From: Minicystis rosea
GTDB taxonomy: Bacteria > Myxococcota_A > Polyangia > Polyangiales > Polyangiaceae
Length of the DNA: 64,000 nt
Assembly: GCA_001931535.1 (NCBI GenBank)
Contig: CP016211.1
Location: forward strand, 7,859,703-7,923,702
Reading direction: 5' to 3'
Made by a program: the position numbers and the translations under genes. Under the pieces are notes generated by a model, which saw only the letters and a program-made list of their open reading frames with translations, searched no databases and was not told where the DNA came from. Below, piece by piece: positions 54,901-63,274 of this stretch (the stretch's first letter is position 1; every line of letters begins with the position of its first letter).

Positions 54901-57900
54901 CCGCCTTCTCTGCAACAAGACATCACGACATCTCATCGGCCCGCGCTGGCCTCCGGCGGGCCTCTCGTCCTCCCGGAGGACGCGCCGCGCACGCTGACAG
55001 CCGCGCTCCTGCGCACCGCGGCCGCCCAGCCCGATCATGGAGTGATCATCGTCCAAGATCGGGGAGCCCCGCGCTTCCTATCGTATGGCGATCTCCTGTG
55101 CTCCGCCCGCGCCGTGCTCACCGGCCTGCGCCAAGCGGGCCTCCGCGAAGGTGATCGCGCCATCCTCCAGATTGACGATCTGGGCCGCTACTTCACGGCC
55201 TTCTGGGCCTGCATCCTCGGCGGCATCGCGCCTGTCACCGTCTCGACCAGCACAGCCTACGATCGCCCGACCGCCGTCACCGGCAAGCTGTTCAATGTCT
55301 GGGAGCTGCTCGGCCGTCCTGCCATCGTCGCTTCGACGCACCTCACCGGCGCGCTCGCAGGCGTGCCCGGCCTTCACGGCGCCTCTCCGGAAACGGCATT
55401 TCGCGTGCTCCCCGTCGAAGAGCTCGAGCGATGCCCGCCGGCCGATCACATTTACGAGGCCCGCCCCGAGGACGTCCTCTTCCTTCAGCTCACGTCGGGC
55501 AGCACGGGCGTCCCCAAATGCATTCAGCAAACGCACCTCGCCGTCGTCACCCACGTACACGCCTCCGCGCGGGTCAATGGTTATGACGCCGCCGACGTGA
55601 CCCTCAATTGGCTGCCGATGGACCACGTGGCACCGATCCTGATGTGCCACCTCAAGGATGCTTATCTCGGCGCCCAGCAAATCCACGTCAAGACGGAGCT
55701 CGTCCTCGGCGATCCTCTGCTCTGGCTCGATCTCATGGCCGAGCGGCGCGTCACCGTCACCTGGTCACCGAACTTCGGTTACAAGCTCGTCAACGACGCC
55801 CTCGCCCAGCATCCGAATCGACGCTGGGATCTCTCCTCGCTGCGCTGGCTCCTCAACGGCGGCGAGCAGGTCACCGAGCCCGTCGCCGCCGAGCTCCTCC
55901 GCCGCATGGCGCCTTTCGGCCTCTCGCCCACGGCCATGGAGCCCGTCTTCGGCATGGCCGAGCTGTGCACGGCAGTGACCTTCGCGCGCGGCTGGACACC
56001 GGAGAGTGGCATTCGCCGCATCGCCAAAGCCTCTCTCGGCGGCGTCCTCCGCGACGCCGATCCCGGCGAAGAGGCCGTCTCCTTCGTCGAGGTCGGCGCC
56101 CCAGCGCCGGGAATCGAGATCCGCATCACGGGCCCGGGCGGAGAGCCGCTCGCCGAATCGATGATCGGCGCCGTGCACGTGCGCGGCGGCACCACGACGC
56201 CGGGCTATCTGCACAACGAAGAGGCCAATCGCGAAGCGTTCGCCGGAGAGGGCTTTTTCGACACCGGCGATCTGGGCTTCCTCCGTGAAGGACGATTGAC
56301 CATCACCGGGCGCCGCAAAGAGATGATCATCGTCGGCGGCGCCAACTTCTACTGCTACGAAATCGAAGACGCCGTCAGCGCCGTCCCCGGCGTCTTGCCC
56401 ACCTTCGCGGCGGCCTGCGCGGTCGACGATCCGACCACCGGCACCGACGGTCTCGCCATCTTCTACGTCCCGCGCCATCCAGGCCTCGACGTCGCCCTCC
56501 TCCGCGCCGTGCGCGAGAAGGTCACAGCCACCTTCGGCGTCTCCCCGAGCCACGTCATCCCGCTCGCCCAAGAAGCCTTTCCCAAGACCACGAGCGGCAA
56601 AATCCAAAGGGCCCAGCTTCAACGCGATCTGGTCTCCGGCGTCCATGCGCGCCTGCTCGTGGACATCGATCTCGCGCTGGAAAACGAGCGCACCGTCCCC
56701 GACTGGTTCCTGCGCCCCATCTGGCAACATCGTACCCTCCCGAATCGCACGCTCCCCGCGAGCCTCGGTGTCCCGCTCGTGATCGGCGCCGAAGCGAGCC
56801 TCGGGCAAACGCTCTGCGCACGCCTCGCCCCCGAAGGTGTCCTCGCCGTCGAAACCGGCCTCGGCTTTGCTCGCCTCGGCCCAAACCGCTGGTCGGTCGA
56901 CCCGACCCGCTACGACGATCTCTTTACCGCCCTGGCCACCGAAGGCATTTCGATCGATCGCGTCTTTCATCTCGCCTCGTTCGGCCCTCCTCGAGAGGAT
57001 GCGAGCGTCGGCACGACCGATCTCCTCGCCTTCGCCCAGGCCGCCGCACGCACCAACAAGCCTCTTCGCCTGCTCGCGATCACGAGCCACGCCGTCGCCC
57101 GTGGACCGGAAGACGCCATCGAGAGCGCCCGCGCCGCCCTGCGCGGGCTCGTGCCATCGATCTCCCAAGAATGGCCGCAGATCGAATGTCGCCACATCGA
57201 TCTACCCATCGACGATCCGAGCGCCGTCGATCTCCTGATCCGCGAGGCCCGTTTTGCCACCAAGGATCGCGAGATTGCCTATCTCGACGGCCAGCGCGCC
57301 GTCCGCCGCCTCTCGCTCTCCCGTCCTTCACCGAAGCTCGATCTCCCCTTCTCCCGCGGCGATCTCATCCTCGTCACCGGCGGCCTGGGCGGCCTCGGGA
57401 TCGAAATCGCACGATGGTTGCTCGTGCAGCACGGCGCCCGCCTGGTGCTCGTGGGCCGCTCCCCGCTCGACGGCACAGCCACCTCCACCGACGACGCCCT
57501 CGCCGCCCAACAAACGGCGGACGAGCGGCGCCGCGCCTTCGCCGATCTCACGCGCCTCGGTGAAGTCGTTTACGAGCAGGCCGATGTCGGCGATCGCGCC
57601 CGCATGGCAGAGGTCGTGGCCGCGGCGGAGCAACGTTTTCAAGCGAAGATCGTCGGCGTCTTTCACCTCGCCGGCGTGTTCCCCACCCGTCTTCTTGCCG
57701 ACGAGACCGCGGAGTCTTTGAAAGACACGCTTCATCCCCGGCTCGAAGGCAGCGCCGTCCTCGCCGAGGTCCTCGGCGACGGAGCCTTCTTCGTGGGCAT
57801 CGGCACCGCCTATTCCGCGACGGGCGGCGTGGCCGTCGGTGCTTATGCGGCCGGGAGCGCGGTGCTCGAAGCCTTCGTCGACGAGCAGCGCCGCCGCGGC

Positions 57901-58671
57901 CGAAAGCACACGACCTACGTGGCTTTCAGCCATTGGGACGACGTGGGCATGAGCCGCGGATATCTCCACGGCGAGCAATCCTTGGCGCAAGGATACCTCA
58001 TGATCGGTGTCCGCCGCGGCCTTGCCTCGCTCGCCGCCGCCCTCACGAGCGGTGAGAACCGCGTGATCGCCGGCCTCGATGCCCGCCGCCCCAACGTGCA
58101 AAGGCTCCTCGCCGCGCCGCCCGCGCCCTCGACCAAGCTCGTGGCCTATGTCGATCAAGGCACCTCGACAGCCGCGCTCCGCGACCTCGAAATCGCCGAT
58201 CGCTTCGGCGTGCGCCAGCCGTGTGATGTCGTCGAAGTCCCCGAATGGCCGCTCACCGAAGCCGGCGAGATCGATGTCGTCCGGCTCGCCGGGCTCACGG
58301 GCGCGCACGCGGCGCAGCGCGAGCGGGTGATGCCGGCAACCAGCCTCGAGCGCACCATCGCCGGCATCTGGCGCGAGGTGCTCGCGGTCGACGCCATCGA
58401 CGTCAATACGAGCTTCTTCGCGCTGGGCGGCCAATCCATTCTGCTCATTCAGGTGTTGAGCAAGCTGAAGCAGGCGACCGGCCGTGATCTCACGGTCGTC
58501 GATCTCTTCCGCCACCCGACCATCCGCGCGCTCGCCGCCCACCTGGGCCGCGCCGAGCCCGCGCGGGGATCGACGTTGGAGAAAGCCACCCTGCGCGCAC
58601 AAAAACAACGGGAGGCGGCACGCCAACGCGTCGTCCCCCGAGGCCGTGGGGGCGAGAGGACGCACAAGTGA
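51910..58671 (+). CDS. NRPS: condensation, degenerate adenylation, acyl ligase, ketoreductase, PCP
   Basis: 2253 residues. An N-terminal docking-like helix (SQRLTDLSEGKRALLREML) is followed by an LCL-type condensation domain (SYAQESLWFM; HHLVWDG near 177). At 485-965 is a full-length adenylation-like domain that has lost its ATP-binding core: the usual TSGSTGxPKG reads SHASGRAVSITHRAL, the TGD motif reads ATGTLAF, and the final catalytic Lys is His (DAEGHLD). A second, intact FadD/FAAL-like ligase follows (1022-1570): TSGSTGVPK at 1195, FFDTGDLGFL, GRRKEMIIVGG, TTSGKIQRAQ. Then a structural half and an NADPH-binding KR (GGLGGLG, 1819), and a PCP (LGGQSI, about 2175). KR active-site Ser and Asn appear replaced. 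The product is unknown; the module may load and reduce a keto acid. Confidence 0.85.
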   Translation: MGDLSQRLTDLSEGKRALLREMLRREGHDFGRVPVRPRAPGQADLPLSYAQESLWFMCHLAGGSAVYNLPSAVRLTGTLDHEAFTRALREIVRRHEILRTRFPAAGGRPTQEILPDLPLDLPIIDCTDLPEPEREPHALRLADDACTRAFDLAEGPLFRARLYRIRPDEHIFLLVFHHLVWDGWSIGVLTGELTALYQAFRAHKPSPLPDLPVQYADYALWQREWLSGDLLAGHLAYWQERLRGIRPMELPLDRPRAATPTFSGAAELIELPPSLRASVDALCQRAGTTLYMTMLAAFLVLLSRYASEDRIVVGTPIANRRRAEIEPLIGHFANIIVVAADLSGRPTFLDLLARVKELTTGAYAHQDLPFEMLVDKLRAPRDAAKNPLFQVMFGLHQERLDTIDLPGLVVRPVNVSADSSHFDLGLHFWRQRDTIAGLLAYNRDLFDAATMKRLTAHYETLLTAAAHDPDRDITTLPYLTSDETAWLSSRTGAPLPPHTRDVLALIAAQARALPSSAAVVAPSGIVTFAELTSRAQRLASHLADTKSPVGLLIEPGPEQVMALVGILQSGCPLVLLDPRASADHLTSILAQAGVTRVVTQRSLACHFPDLDRDRLYVDDPLPDIPSPLPLPAGPEDIAYISHASGRAVSITHRALAERIAILTSRFDVSPGESLWASAPAGRDFFPIEILWPLSRGASIVFTASPCGPSLPDRPIDVAHLTPAALCSILASGTSDPFAGTRLVLASGAPLAAHWIDAHHRRSRAPLVYLYSPPEVAAEVASCVCSLGLSGLPNGEPMGIAIRVRDRTSALVPVGVPGALHAGSVATADRGHWTATGTLAFTGSEPRTLWRDGLRIQLDTIETAILRHPAIDACHTAVRACSGGEDEIVAWVVPAGPIAPRQLEQQISALLPISGLPLTIVPVGTLPFDAEGHLDEQALLDLPIIDEASIQRWEKALSATSARVKVIATKALSPLASIHVSTLLKSAHAATRSAIAPAPPSLQQDITTSHRPALASGGPLVLPEDAPRTLTAALLRTAAAQPDHGVIIVQDRGAPRFLSYGDLLCSARAVLTGLRQAGLREGDRAILQIDDLGRYFTAFWACILGGIAPVTVSTSTAYDRPTAVTGKLFNVWELLGRPAIVASTHLTGALAGVPGLHGASPETAFRVLPVEELERCPPADHIYEARPEDVLFLQLTSGSTGVPKCIQQTHLAVVTHVHASARVNGYDAADVTLNWLPMDHVAPILMCHLKDAYLGAQQIHVKTELVLGDPLLWLDLMAERRVTVTWSPNFGYKLVNDALAQHPNRRWDLSSLRWLLNGGEQVTEPVAAELLRRMAPFGLSPTAMEPVFGMAELCTAVTFARGWTPESGIRRIAKASLGGVLRDADPGEEAVSFVEVGAPAPGIEIRITGPGGEPLAESMIGAVHVRGGTTTPGYLHNEEANREAFAGEGFFDTGDLGFLREGRLTITGRRKEMIIVGGANFYCYEIEDAVSAVPGVLPTFAAACAVDDPTTGTDGLAIFYVPRHPGLDVALLRAVREKVTATFGVSPSHVIPLAQEAFPKTTSGKIQRAQLQRDLVSGVHARLLVDIDLALENERTVPDWFLRPIWQHRTLPNRTLPASLGVPLVIGAEASLGQTLCARLAPEGVLAVETGLGFARLGPNRWSVDPTRYDDLFTALATEGISIDRVFHLASFGPPREDASVGTTDLLAFAQAAARTNKPLRLLAITSHAVARGPEDAIESARAALRGLVPSISQEWPQIECRHIDLPIDDPSAVDLLIREARFATKDREIAYLDGQRAVRRLSLSRPSPKLDLPFSRGDLILVTGGLGGLGIEIARWLLVQHGARLVLVGRSPLDGTATSTDDALAAQQTADERRRAFADLTRLGEVVYEQADVGDRARMAEVVAAAEQRFQAKIVGVFHLAGVFPTRLLADETAESLKDTLHPRLEGSAVLAEVLGDGAFFVGIGTAYSATGGVAVGAYAAGSAVLEAFVDEQRRRGRKHTTYVAFSHWDDVGMSRGYLHGEQSLAQGYLMIGVRRGLASLAAALTSGENRVIAGLDARRPNVQRLLAAPPAPSTKLVAYVDQGTSTAALRDLEIADRFGVRQPCDVVEVPEWPLTEAGEIDVVRLAGLTGAHAAQRERVMPATSLERTIAGIWREVLAVDAIDVNTSFFALGGQSILLIQVLSKLKQATGRDLTVVDLFRHPTIRALAAHLGRAEPARGSTLEKATLRAQKQREAARQRVVPRGRGGERTHK

Positions 58672-61600
58672 CGACGAACGGAGGCAACGAGGACAGCGGC
58701 CCGCGCGCGGCGGACATCGCGATCATCGGCATGGCGGGGCGCTTCCCCAAAGCGCAGAACGTCGACGAATATTGGCGCAACATCGCCGAAGGCCGCGATT
58801 GCATCGCCCGTTTCACCGACGCGGAGCTCGACGAGGCCGGCATCCCCGCCATGGTGCGGGCCTCTCCCGACTTCGTGCCCGCGCGCGGCGTCATCGAAGA
58901 CGCGCTCCTCTTCGACGCCGCCTTCTTCGGCTTCACGCCCGCCGAAGCCAAGCTCACCGATCCTCAGCAACGCCTCTTCCTGGAGTGCGCTTGGGAAGCG
59001 CTGGAGCACGCCGGCTACGATCCCGAGCGCTACCCCGATCCCATCGGCGTCTATGCCGGCGTCGACGTCAGTCTCTATGCCATCAGCAGCATCGTCTCCA
59101 TGTGGACGCACGAGGCGCAGGCGCTCATCGGCAGCGACAAGGACTATCTCGCCACGCGGGTCTCGTACAAGCTGAACCTCCGCGGGCCGGGCGTCACCGT
59201 GCAGACGGCGTGCTCCACCTCGCTCGTCGCGGTGCAGCTCGCCTACAACGCGCTCGTCAGCTTCCAATGCGACACGGCGCTCGCCGGCGGCGTCGGCGTC
59301 GCCTTCCCGCAGAAGACTGGATATCTGTACCAAAAGGGCGGCATCCTCTCGCCGGATGGACACTGCCGCTCCTTCGACGCGCGCGGCAAAGGCACCGTCG
59401 GCGGCGACGGCTGCGGCGTGGTCGTGCTCAAACGGCTCGACGACGCCCTCCGCGCGGGCGACACCATTCATGCGGTGATCCGTGGGGCCGCCATCAACAA
59501 CGATGGCTCGGCCAAGGTGGGATACACCGCGCCGAGCGTGAAAGGCCAAGCCGAGGTCATCACCCATGCGCTCGCCGTGGCCGAGGTCGATCCCGAGACC
59601 ATCACCTACGTCGAGGCCCACGGCACCGCCACGGAGCTCGGCGATCCCGTCGAGATCGCCGCCCTCACCGAGGCTTATCGCGAGAGCACCGACAAGATCG
59701 GCTATTGCGCGGTCGGCTCGGTCAAATCCAACGTCGGCCACATGAACTCCGCGGCCGGCATCGGCGGCCTGATCAAGACGGTGATGGCGCTCGCGCACCG
59801 GCAAATCCCGCCCAGCTTGCACTTCGAGTCGCCGAACCCGATGATCGATTTCGCCGGCTCGCCCTTCTTCGTCAACACCACGTTGCGCCCCTGGGTCAGC
59901 CCCGGCTCCCCGCGCCGCGCCGGCGTCAGCTCCTTCGGCGTGGGCGGCACCAACGCCCATGTCGTGCTGGAAGAGGCTCCGCCGGTCCCGTCCCGCGGCG
60001 CGCGCGCGCAAGGCCCCGAGCTGCTCGTCGTCTCCGCCAAGACCGAGAGCGCTTTGCGGGCGGCGATTGCCAATCTCCGCGATCACCTGGATCGGAATCC
60101 CCACCTCGATCTCGGCGACGTCGCCTACACCCTCCAGCTCGGCCGGCAGCTCTTCAAGCACCGCACCGCCGTGGTCTGCTCCTCGATCGCGGAGGCCACG
60201 GTCGCCCTGGCCACGCCGCCCGCGCCCGTGTCACGCGAGCCGCGCCGCGCGCCCGTGGTCTTCATGTTCCCCGGCCAAGGCGCACAGCACGTGGGCATGG
60301 CGCGCGAGCTCTATACCGCTCATGCCGTCTTCCGCGAGCACGTCGACACCTGCGCGGCCACGCTGCGTCCGCTGCTCGGCCTCGATTTGCGCGAGATCCT
60401 CTGGCCCCGCGAGCCTCGTGCCGCGGAGGCCGAAGCGCTGCTCCGGGGCACCGCCCTCGCGCAGCCGGCGCTCTTCGTCATCGAATATGCCTTGGCCCAA
60501 CTCTGGATGTCCTGGGGCGTGAAGCCCGAGGCCATGGTGGGTCACAGCGTCGGTGAATACGTAGCTGCCTGCCTCGCGGGCGTCTTCTCACTCGCCGATG
60601 CGCTCACCCTCATCGCCGCCCGCGGCCGCCTGATGGAGCGCCTCCCGCCGGGCGCGATGCTCGCCGTCCCCCTCTCCGAAGAAGAGGCCGTGCGCTTTCC
60701 CTCGGTCTCCATCGCCGCGCTCAACGGACCGGGCCTCACCGTGCTCTCCGGTGCTCCCGAGGCCATCGCCGAGGTCGAGCGTGACCTCCGCGCCCGCGGA
60801 ATCGAAGGCAAACGCCTCCACACCTCCCACGCGTTCCACTCCTCGATGATGGATCCCATCCTCGCAGAATATCGCGCCGTGGTGGCCCGCGTGCGCCTCT
60901 CCCCGCCGCAGATTCCGTATCTCGGCAACCTCACCGGCGCTTGGATCTCTCCGGCCGAAGCCACCGATCCTTCTTATTGGGAAAACCACCTTCGCCGCCC
61001 CGTCCGCTTCGGCGCCGCGGTGGCCGAGCTGCTCCGCGATCCCGATCGCATCCTCCTCGAGGTCGGCCCCGGCACCGCGCTCCGCGCGAGCGCGCTGCGG
61101 CACGGCGGTGACGCAGCCGAGCGCGTGTTCTCCTCGCTCGGCAATGCTCGTGACGGCATGTCGGCCACCGCATCCATCCTGGAGGCCGCGGGCAAACTCT
61201 ATATCTCCGACGTCGCCCTCGACTGGCATGCTCTCCACGACGGCAGAGCCCACCGGCGCGTGCCGCTCCCCACTTATCCCTTCGAGCGCCAGCGCTACAC
61301 ACGCGAGCTCGACACCCAAGCCTTCGGCGCCATGCAGGCCGGATCCGGCGCGCAGCCGACGAAGAGCGTCAACGTCGCGGACTGGCTCCATGCCCCGTCG
61401 TGGAAGCGATCCGCGCCGCTCACCGCCGCCGGCGACACCGCCGGATCATGGCTCGTCTTCGCAGACGAATCCTCCTTCGGCCTCGCGCTCGCCACCGCGA
61501 TCGCCGAGGCCCACACCGACGTCACCATCGTCCGCCCCGGATCCGAATATCGCCATACGGGCCCGCGCCAGATCGAAATCGATGCTGCCTCTCCCGATCA

Positions 61601-63206
61601 CCATCGCGACCTCGTCGCCCATGTGCTCTCCGAAGGCGGCGGCTCGCTCCACGTCGTCCACCTGTGGGGGCTCGCGCCCGGCGCTCCGGCCGCTGCCGGC
61701 CCCGCAGGTTTCGCCGAAGCGCAGCGGCTCGGTTTCTACAGCGTCCTTCATCTGCTTCAATCCCTGCGTCACGTGGGTGCAGCCGACGTTTCGGTGATCA
61801 CCGACGGCGCTCTCCCCGTCCTCGGCACCGAGCGCCTCCGCCCCGAGGCCGCCACCGTGCTTGCGCTCTGCCAAGTCGCCTCTCGAGAGATGCCGCGCGT
61901 TCACTGCCGCGCCGTCGACGTCTCGCTCGACGGCGGAGACATCGAATCTCGCCTCGTCGAGCGCGTCATCCGCGAGCTCTCCGCCTCCGACACCGAGCCT
62001 CTCGTGGCCTATCGCGGCGCACACCGCTGGATTCGGGCCTTCGAGCGTGTCCCCCAACCTCTCTCGCCCCAAGCTCCCTTGCTGAGGGAGCAGGGTGTCT
62101 ATCTCATCCTCGGCGGCCTCGGGGGTGTCGGCCTTTCGCTCGCGGAGCACCTCGCGCGCACCGCCCGCGCCAAGCTGGTGCTCACGAGCCGCACGGGCCT
62201 CGTGGCCCGCGAGGAGTGGAGCGCGTGGCTCCGCACCCATCACGACGGCGACCGCGTTTCCCGGCAGATCAAGCGCATCGTCGACATGGAAGCCCTGGGC
62301 GCCGAGGTCCTCGTGCTCTCCGCCGACGTCGCCGACGAGGCGCAGATGGCGGCCGTGATCGAGCGCGCCACCGCCCGCTTCGGGGCCCTCCACGGCGTCA
62401 TCCATGCGGCCGGCGTGGCCGGCGAAGCGGCCCTGTCCGCGCTCGACGACACCACCTCTCGAGCGGTCGAGACGCAGTTTCGCGCCAAGGCCCATGGCCT
62501 CTACGTCCTCGATCGCGTCCTCCCCCGAGCGCTCGATTTCTGCGTGCTTTGCTCCTCGCTCTCGACCGTGCTCCCCGGCGCCGGCTTCGCCGCCTATGCC
62601 GCCGCCAACCATTTTCTCGATGTCTTCGCCGCCGCGCGCGCCGGCGATGCCCGCCGCTTCACCTCCATCGATTGGGACGCTTTTCAGGCCGCCGGCGCGC
62701 CTCAAGAGCCGCGCTCGCTCGGCGCCGCGCTGGCCTCGCTCGCCATCGTGCCGGAGGAAGCCGGCGCGGCCTTCGACGCGGCCCTCGCCCTCGAAACATC
62801 GCAGGTCGTCGTCTCCACCTTCGATCTCGAAGCTCGCCGCGCGAGCCTCCGCCGCGCGCACGTCACCGCCGAAGCCCATCCGCGCGAGCCCATCGCGCAG
62901 GGCCAGGAGCGGCCGGAGCTCGACAGCGAATACATCGCTCCGCGCACCCAGCTCGAGGCCGATCTCGCCGAGATCTGGCAAAAGCTCCTCGGCATCGATC
63001 GCATCGGCGTCGAGGACAATTTCTTCAAGCTCGGGGCGACTCCCTCATTGCCATTCAGCTCGGCACCCGGCTGCGCGACACCTTCGGCCTCGACGTCCCC
63101 ATCAACGATCTCTTCGAGGCGCCCACCATCGCCGCGCTCGCCCTCAAAATCGAGGCTCTGCGCGACGCCGGCGCCGGCCAGCGCGCCACCGCCATCGACA
63201 CGCTGA
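58668..63206 (+). CDS. Type I polyketide synthase KS-AT-KR-ACP (ACP frameshifted)
   Basis: 1512 residues as sequenced. KS at about 15-440 with Cys182 (TACSTS), His in EAHGTATELGDP and His in KSNVGHMNSAAG; AT at about 525-830 with GHSVGEY (Ser about 626) and HAFH (721-724), the signature of malonyl-CoA selection; a structural domain and KR at about 905-1380 with GGLGGVG, CSSLS and AAYAAANHF intact, so it should reduce. There is no DH or ER. The ACP is cut at 63033-63036: the frame drifts into low-complexity Ser/Pro sequence after NFFKLG, while the neighbouring frame carries the rest. It overlaps the NRPS stop as GTGA, so the two proteins act as consecutive modules. Confidence 0.93.
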   Translation: MTTNGGNEDSGPRAADIAIIGMAGRFPKAQNVDEYWRNIAEGRDCIARFTDAELDEAGIPAMVRASPDFVPARGVIEDALLFDAAFFGFTPAEAKLTDPQQRLFLECAWEALEHAGYDPERYPDPIGVYAGVDVSLYAISSIVSMWTHEAQALIGSDKDYLATRVSYKLNLRGPGVTVQTACSTSLVAVQLAYNALVSFQCDTALAGGVGVAFPQKTGYLYQKGGILSPDGHCRSFDARGKGTVGGDGCGVVVLKRLDDALRAGDTIHAVIRGAAINNDGSAKVGYTAPSVKGQAEVITHALAVAEVDPETITYVEAHGTATELGDPVEIAALTEAYRESTDKIGYCAVGSVKSNVGHMNSAAGIGGLIKTVMALAHRQIPPSLHFESPNPMIDFAGSPFFVNTTLRPWVSPGSPRRAGVSSFGVGGTNAHVVLEEAPPVPSRGARAQGPELLVVSAKTESALRAAIANLRDHLDRNPHLDLGDVAYTLQLGRQLFKHRTAVVCSSIAEATVALATPPAPVSREPRRAPVVFMFPGQGAQHVGMARELYTAHAVFREHVDTCAATLRPLLGLDLREILWPREPRAAEAEALLRGTALAQPALFVIEYALAQLWMSWGVKPEAMVGHSVGEYVAACLAGVFSLADALTLIAARGRLMERLPPGAMLAVPLSEEEAVRFPSVSIAALNGPGLTVLSGAPEAIAEVERDLRARGIEGKRLHTSHAFHSSMMDPILAEYRAVVARVRLSPPQIPYLGNLTGAWISPAEATDPSYWENHLRRPVRFGAAVAELLRDPDRILLEVGPGTALRASALRHGGDAAERVFSSLGNARDGMSATASILEAAGKLYISDVALDWHALHDGRAHRRVPLPTYPFERQRYTRELDTQAFGAMQAGSGAQPTKSVNVADWLHAPSWKRSAPLTAAGDTAGSWLVFADESSFGLALATAIAEAHTDVTIVRPGSEYRHTGPRQIEIDAASPDHHRDLVAHVLSEGGGSLHVVHLWGLAPGAPAAAGPAGFAEAQRLGFYSVLHLLQSLRHVGAADVSVITDGALPVLGTERLRPEAATVLALCQVASREMPRVHCRAVDVSLDGGDIESRLVERVIRELSASDTEPLVAYRGAHRWIRAFERVPQPLSPQAPLLREQGVYLILGGLGGVGLSLAEHLARTARAKLVLTSRTGLVAREEWSAWLRTHHDGDRVSRQIKRIVDMEALGAEVLVLSADVADEAQMAAVIERATARFGALHGVIHAAGVAGEAALSALDDTTSRAVETQFRAKAHGLYVLDRVLPRALDFCVLCSSLSTVLPGAGFAAYAAANHFLDVFAAARAGDARRFTSIDWDAFQAAGAPQEPRSLGAALASLAIVPEEAGAAFDAALALETSQVVVSTFDLEARRASLRRAHVTAEAHPREPIAQGQERPELDSEYIAPRTQLEADLAEIWQKLLGIDRIGVEDNFFKLGATPSLPFSSAPGCATPSASTSPSTISSRRPPSPRSPSKSRLCATPAPASAPPPSTR

Positions 63207-63274
63207 GCCTCATCGAGAACATGAGCGAAGAAGAAGTGAAGCGCATGCTGGCCGAGCTGGGACGCGAATCGTGA
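63037..63274 (+). pseudogene. Displaced C-terminus of the PKS: ACP and docking tail
   Basis: Reading one frame over from the PKS after the G run 63033-63036 gives GDSLIAIQLGTRLRDTFGLD, the phosphopantetheine serine motif and helix 2 of an ACP, followed by an LFEAPTIAAL helix and a docking-type C-terminal tail (LSLIENMSEEEVKRMLAEL) ending at the TGA 63272-63274. Adding one G reconnects it to NFFKLG and yields a normal ACP. Its stop overlaps the methyltransferase GTG by GTGA, as at the other junction, which supports this as the true end. Confidence 0.85.
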
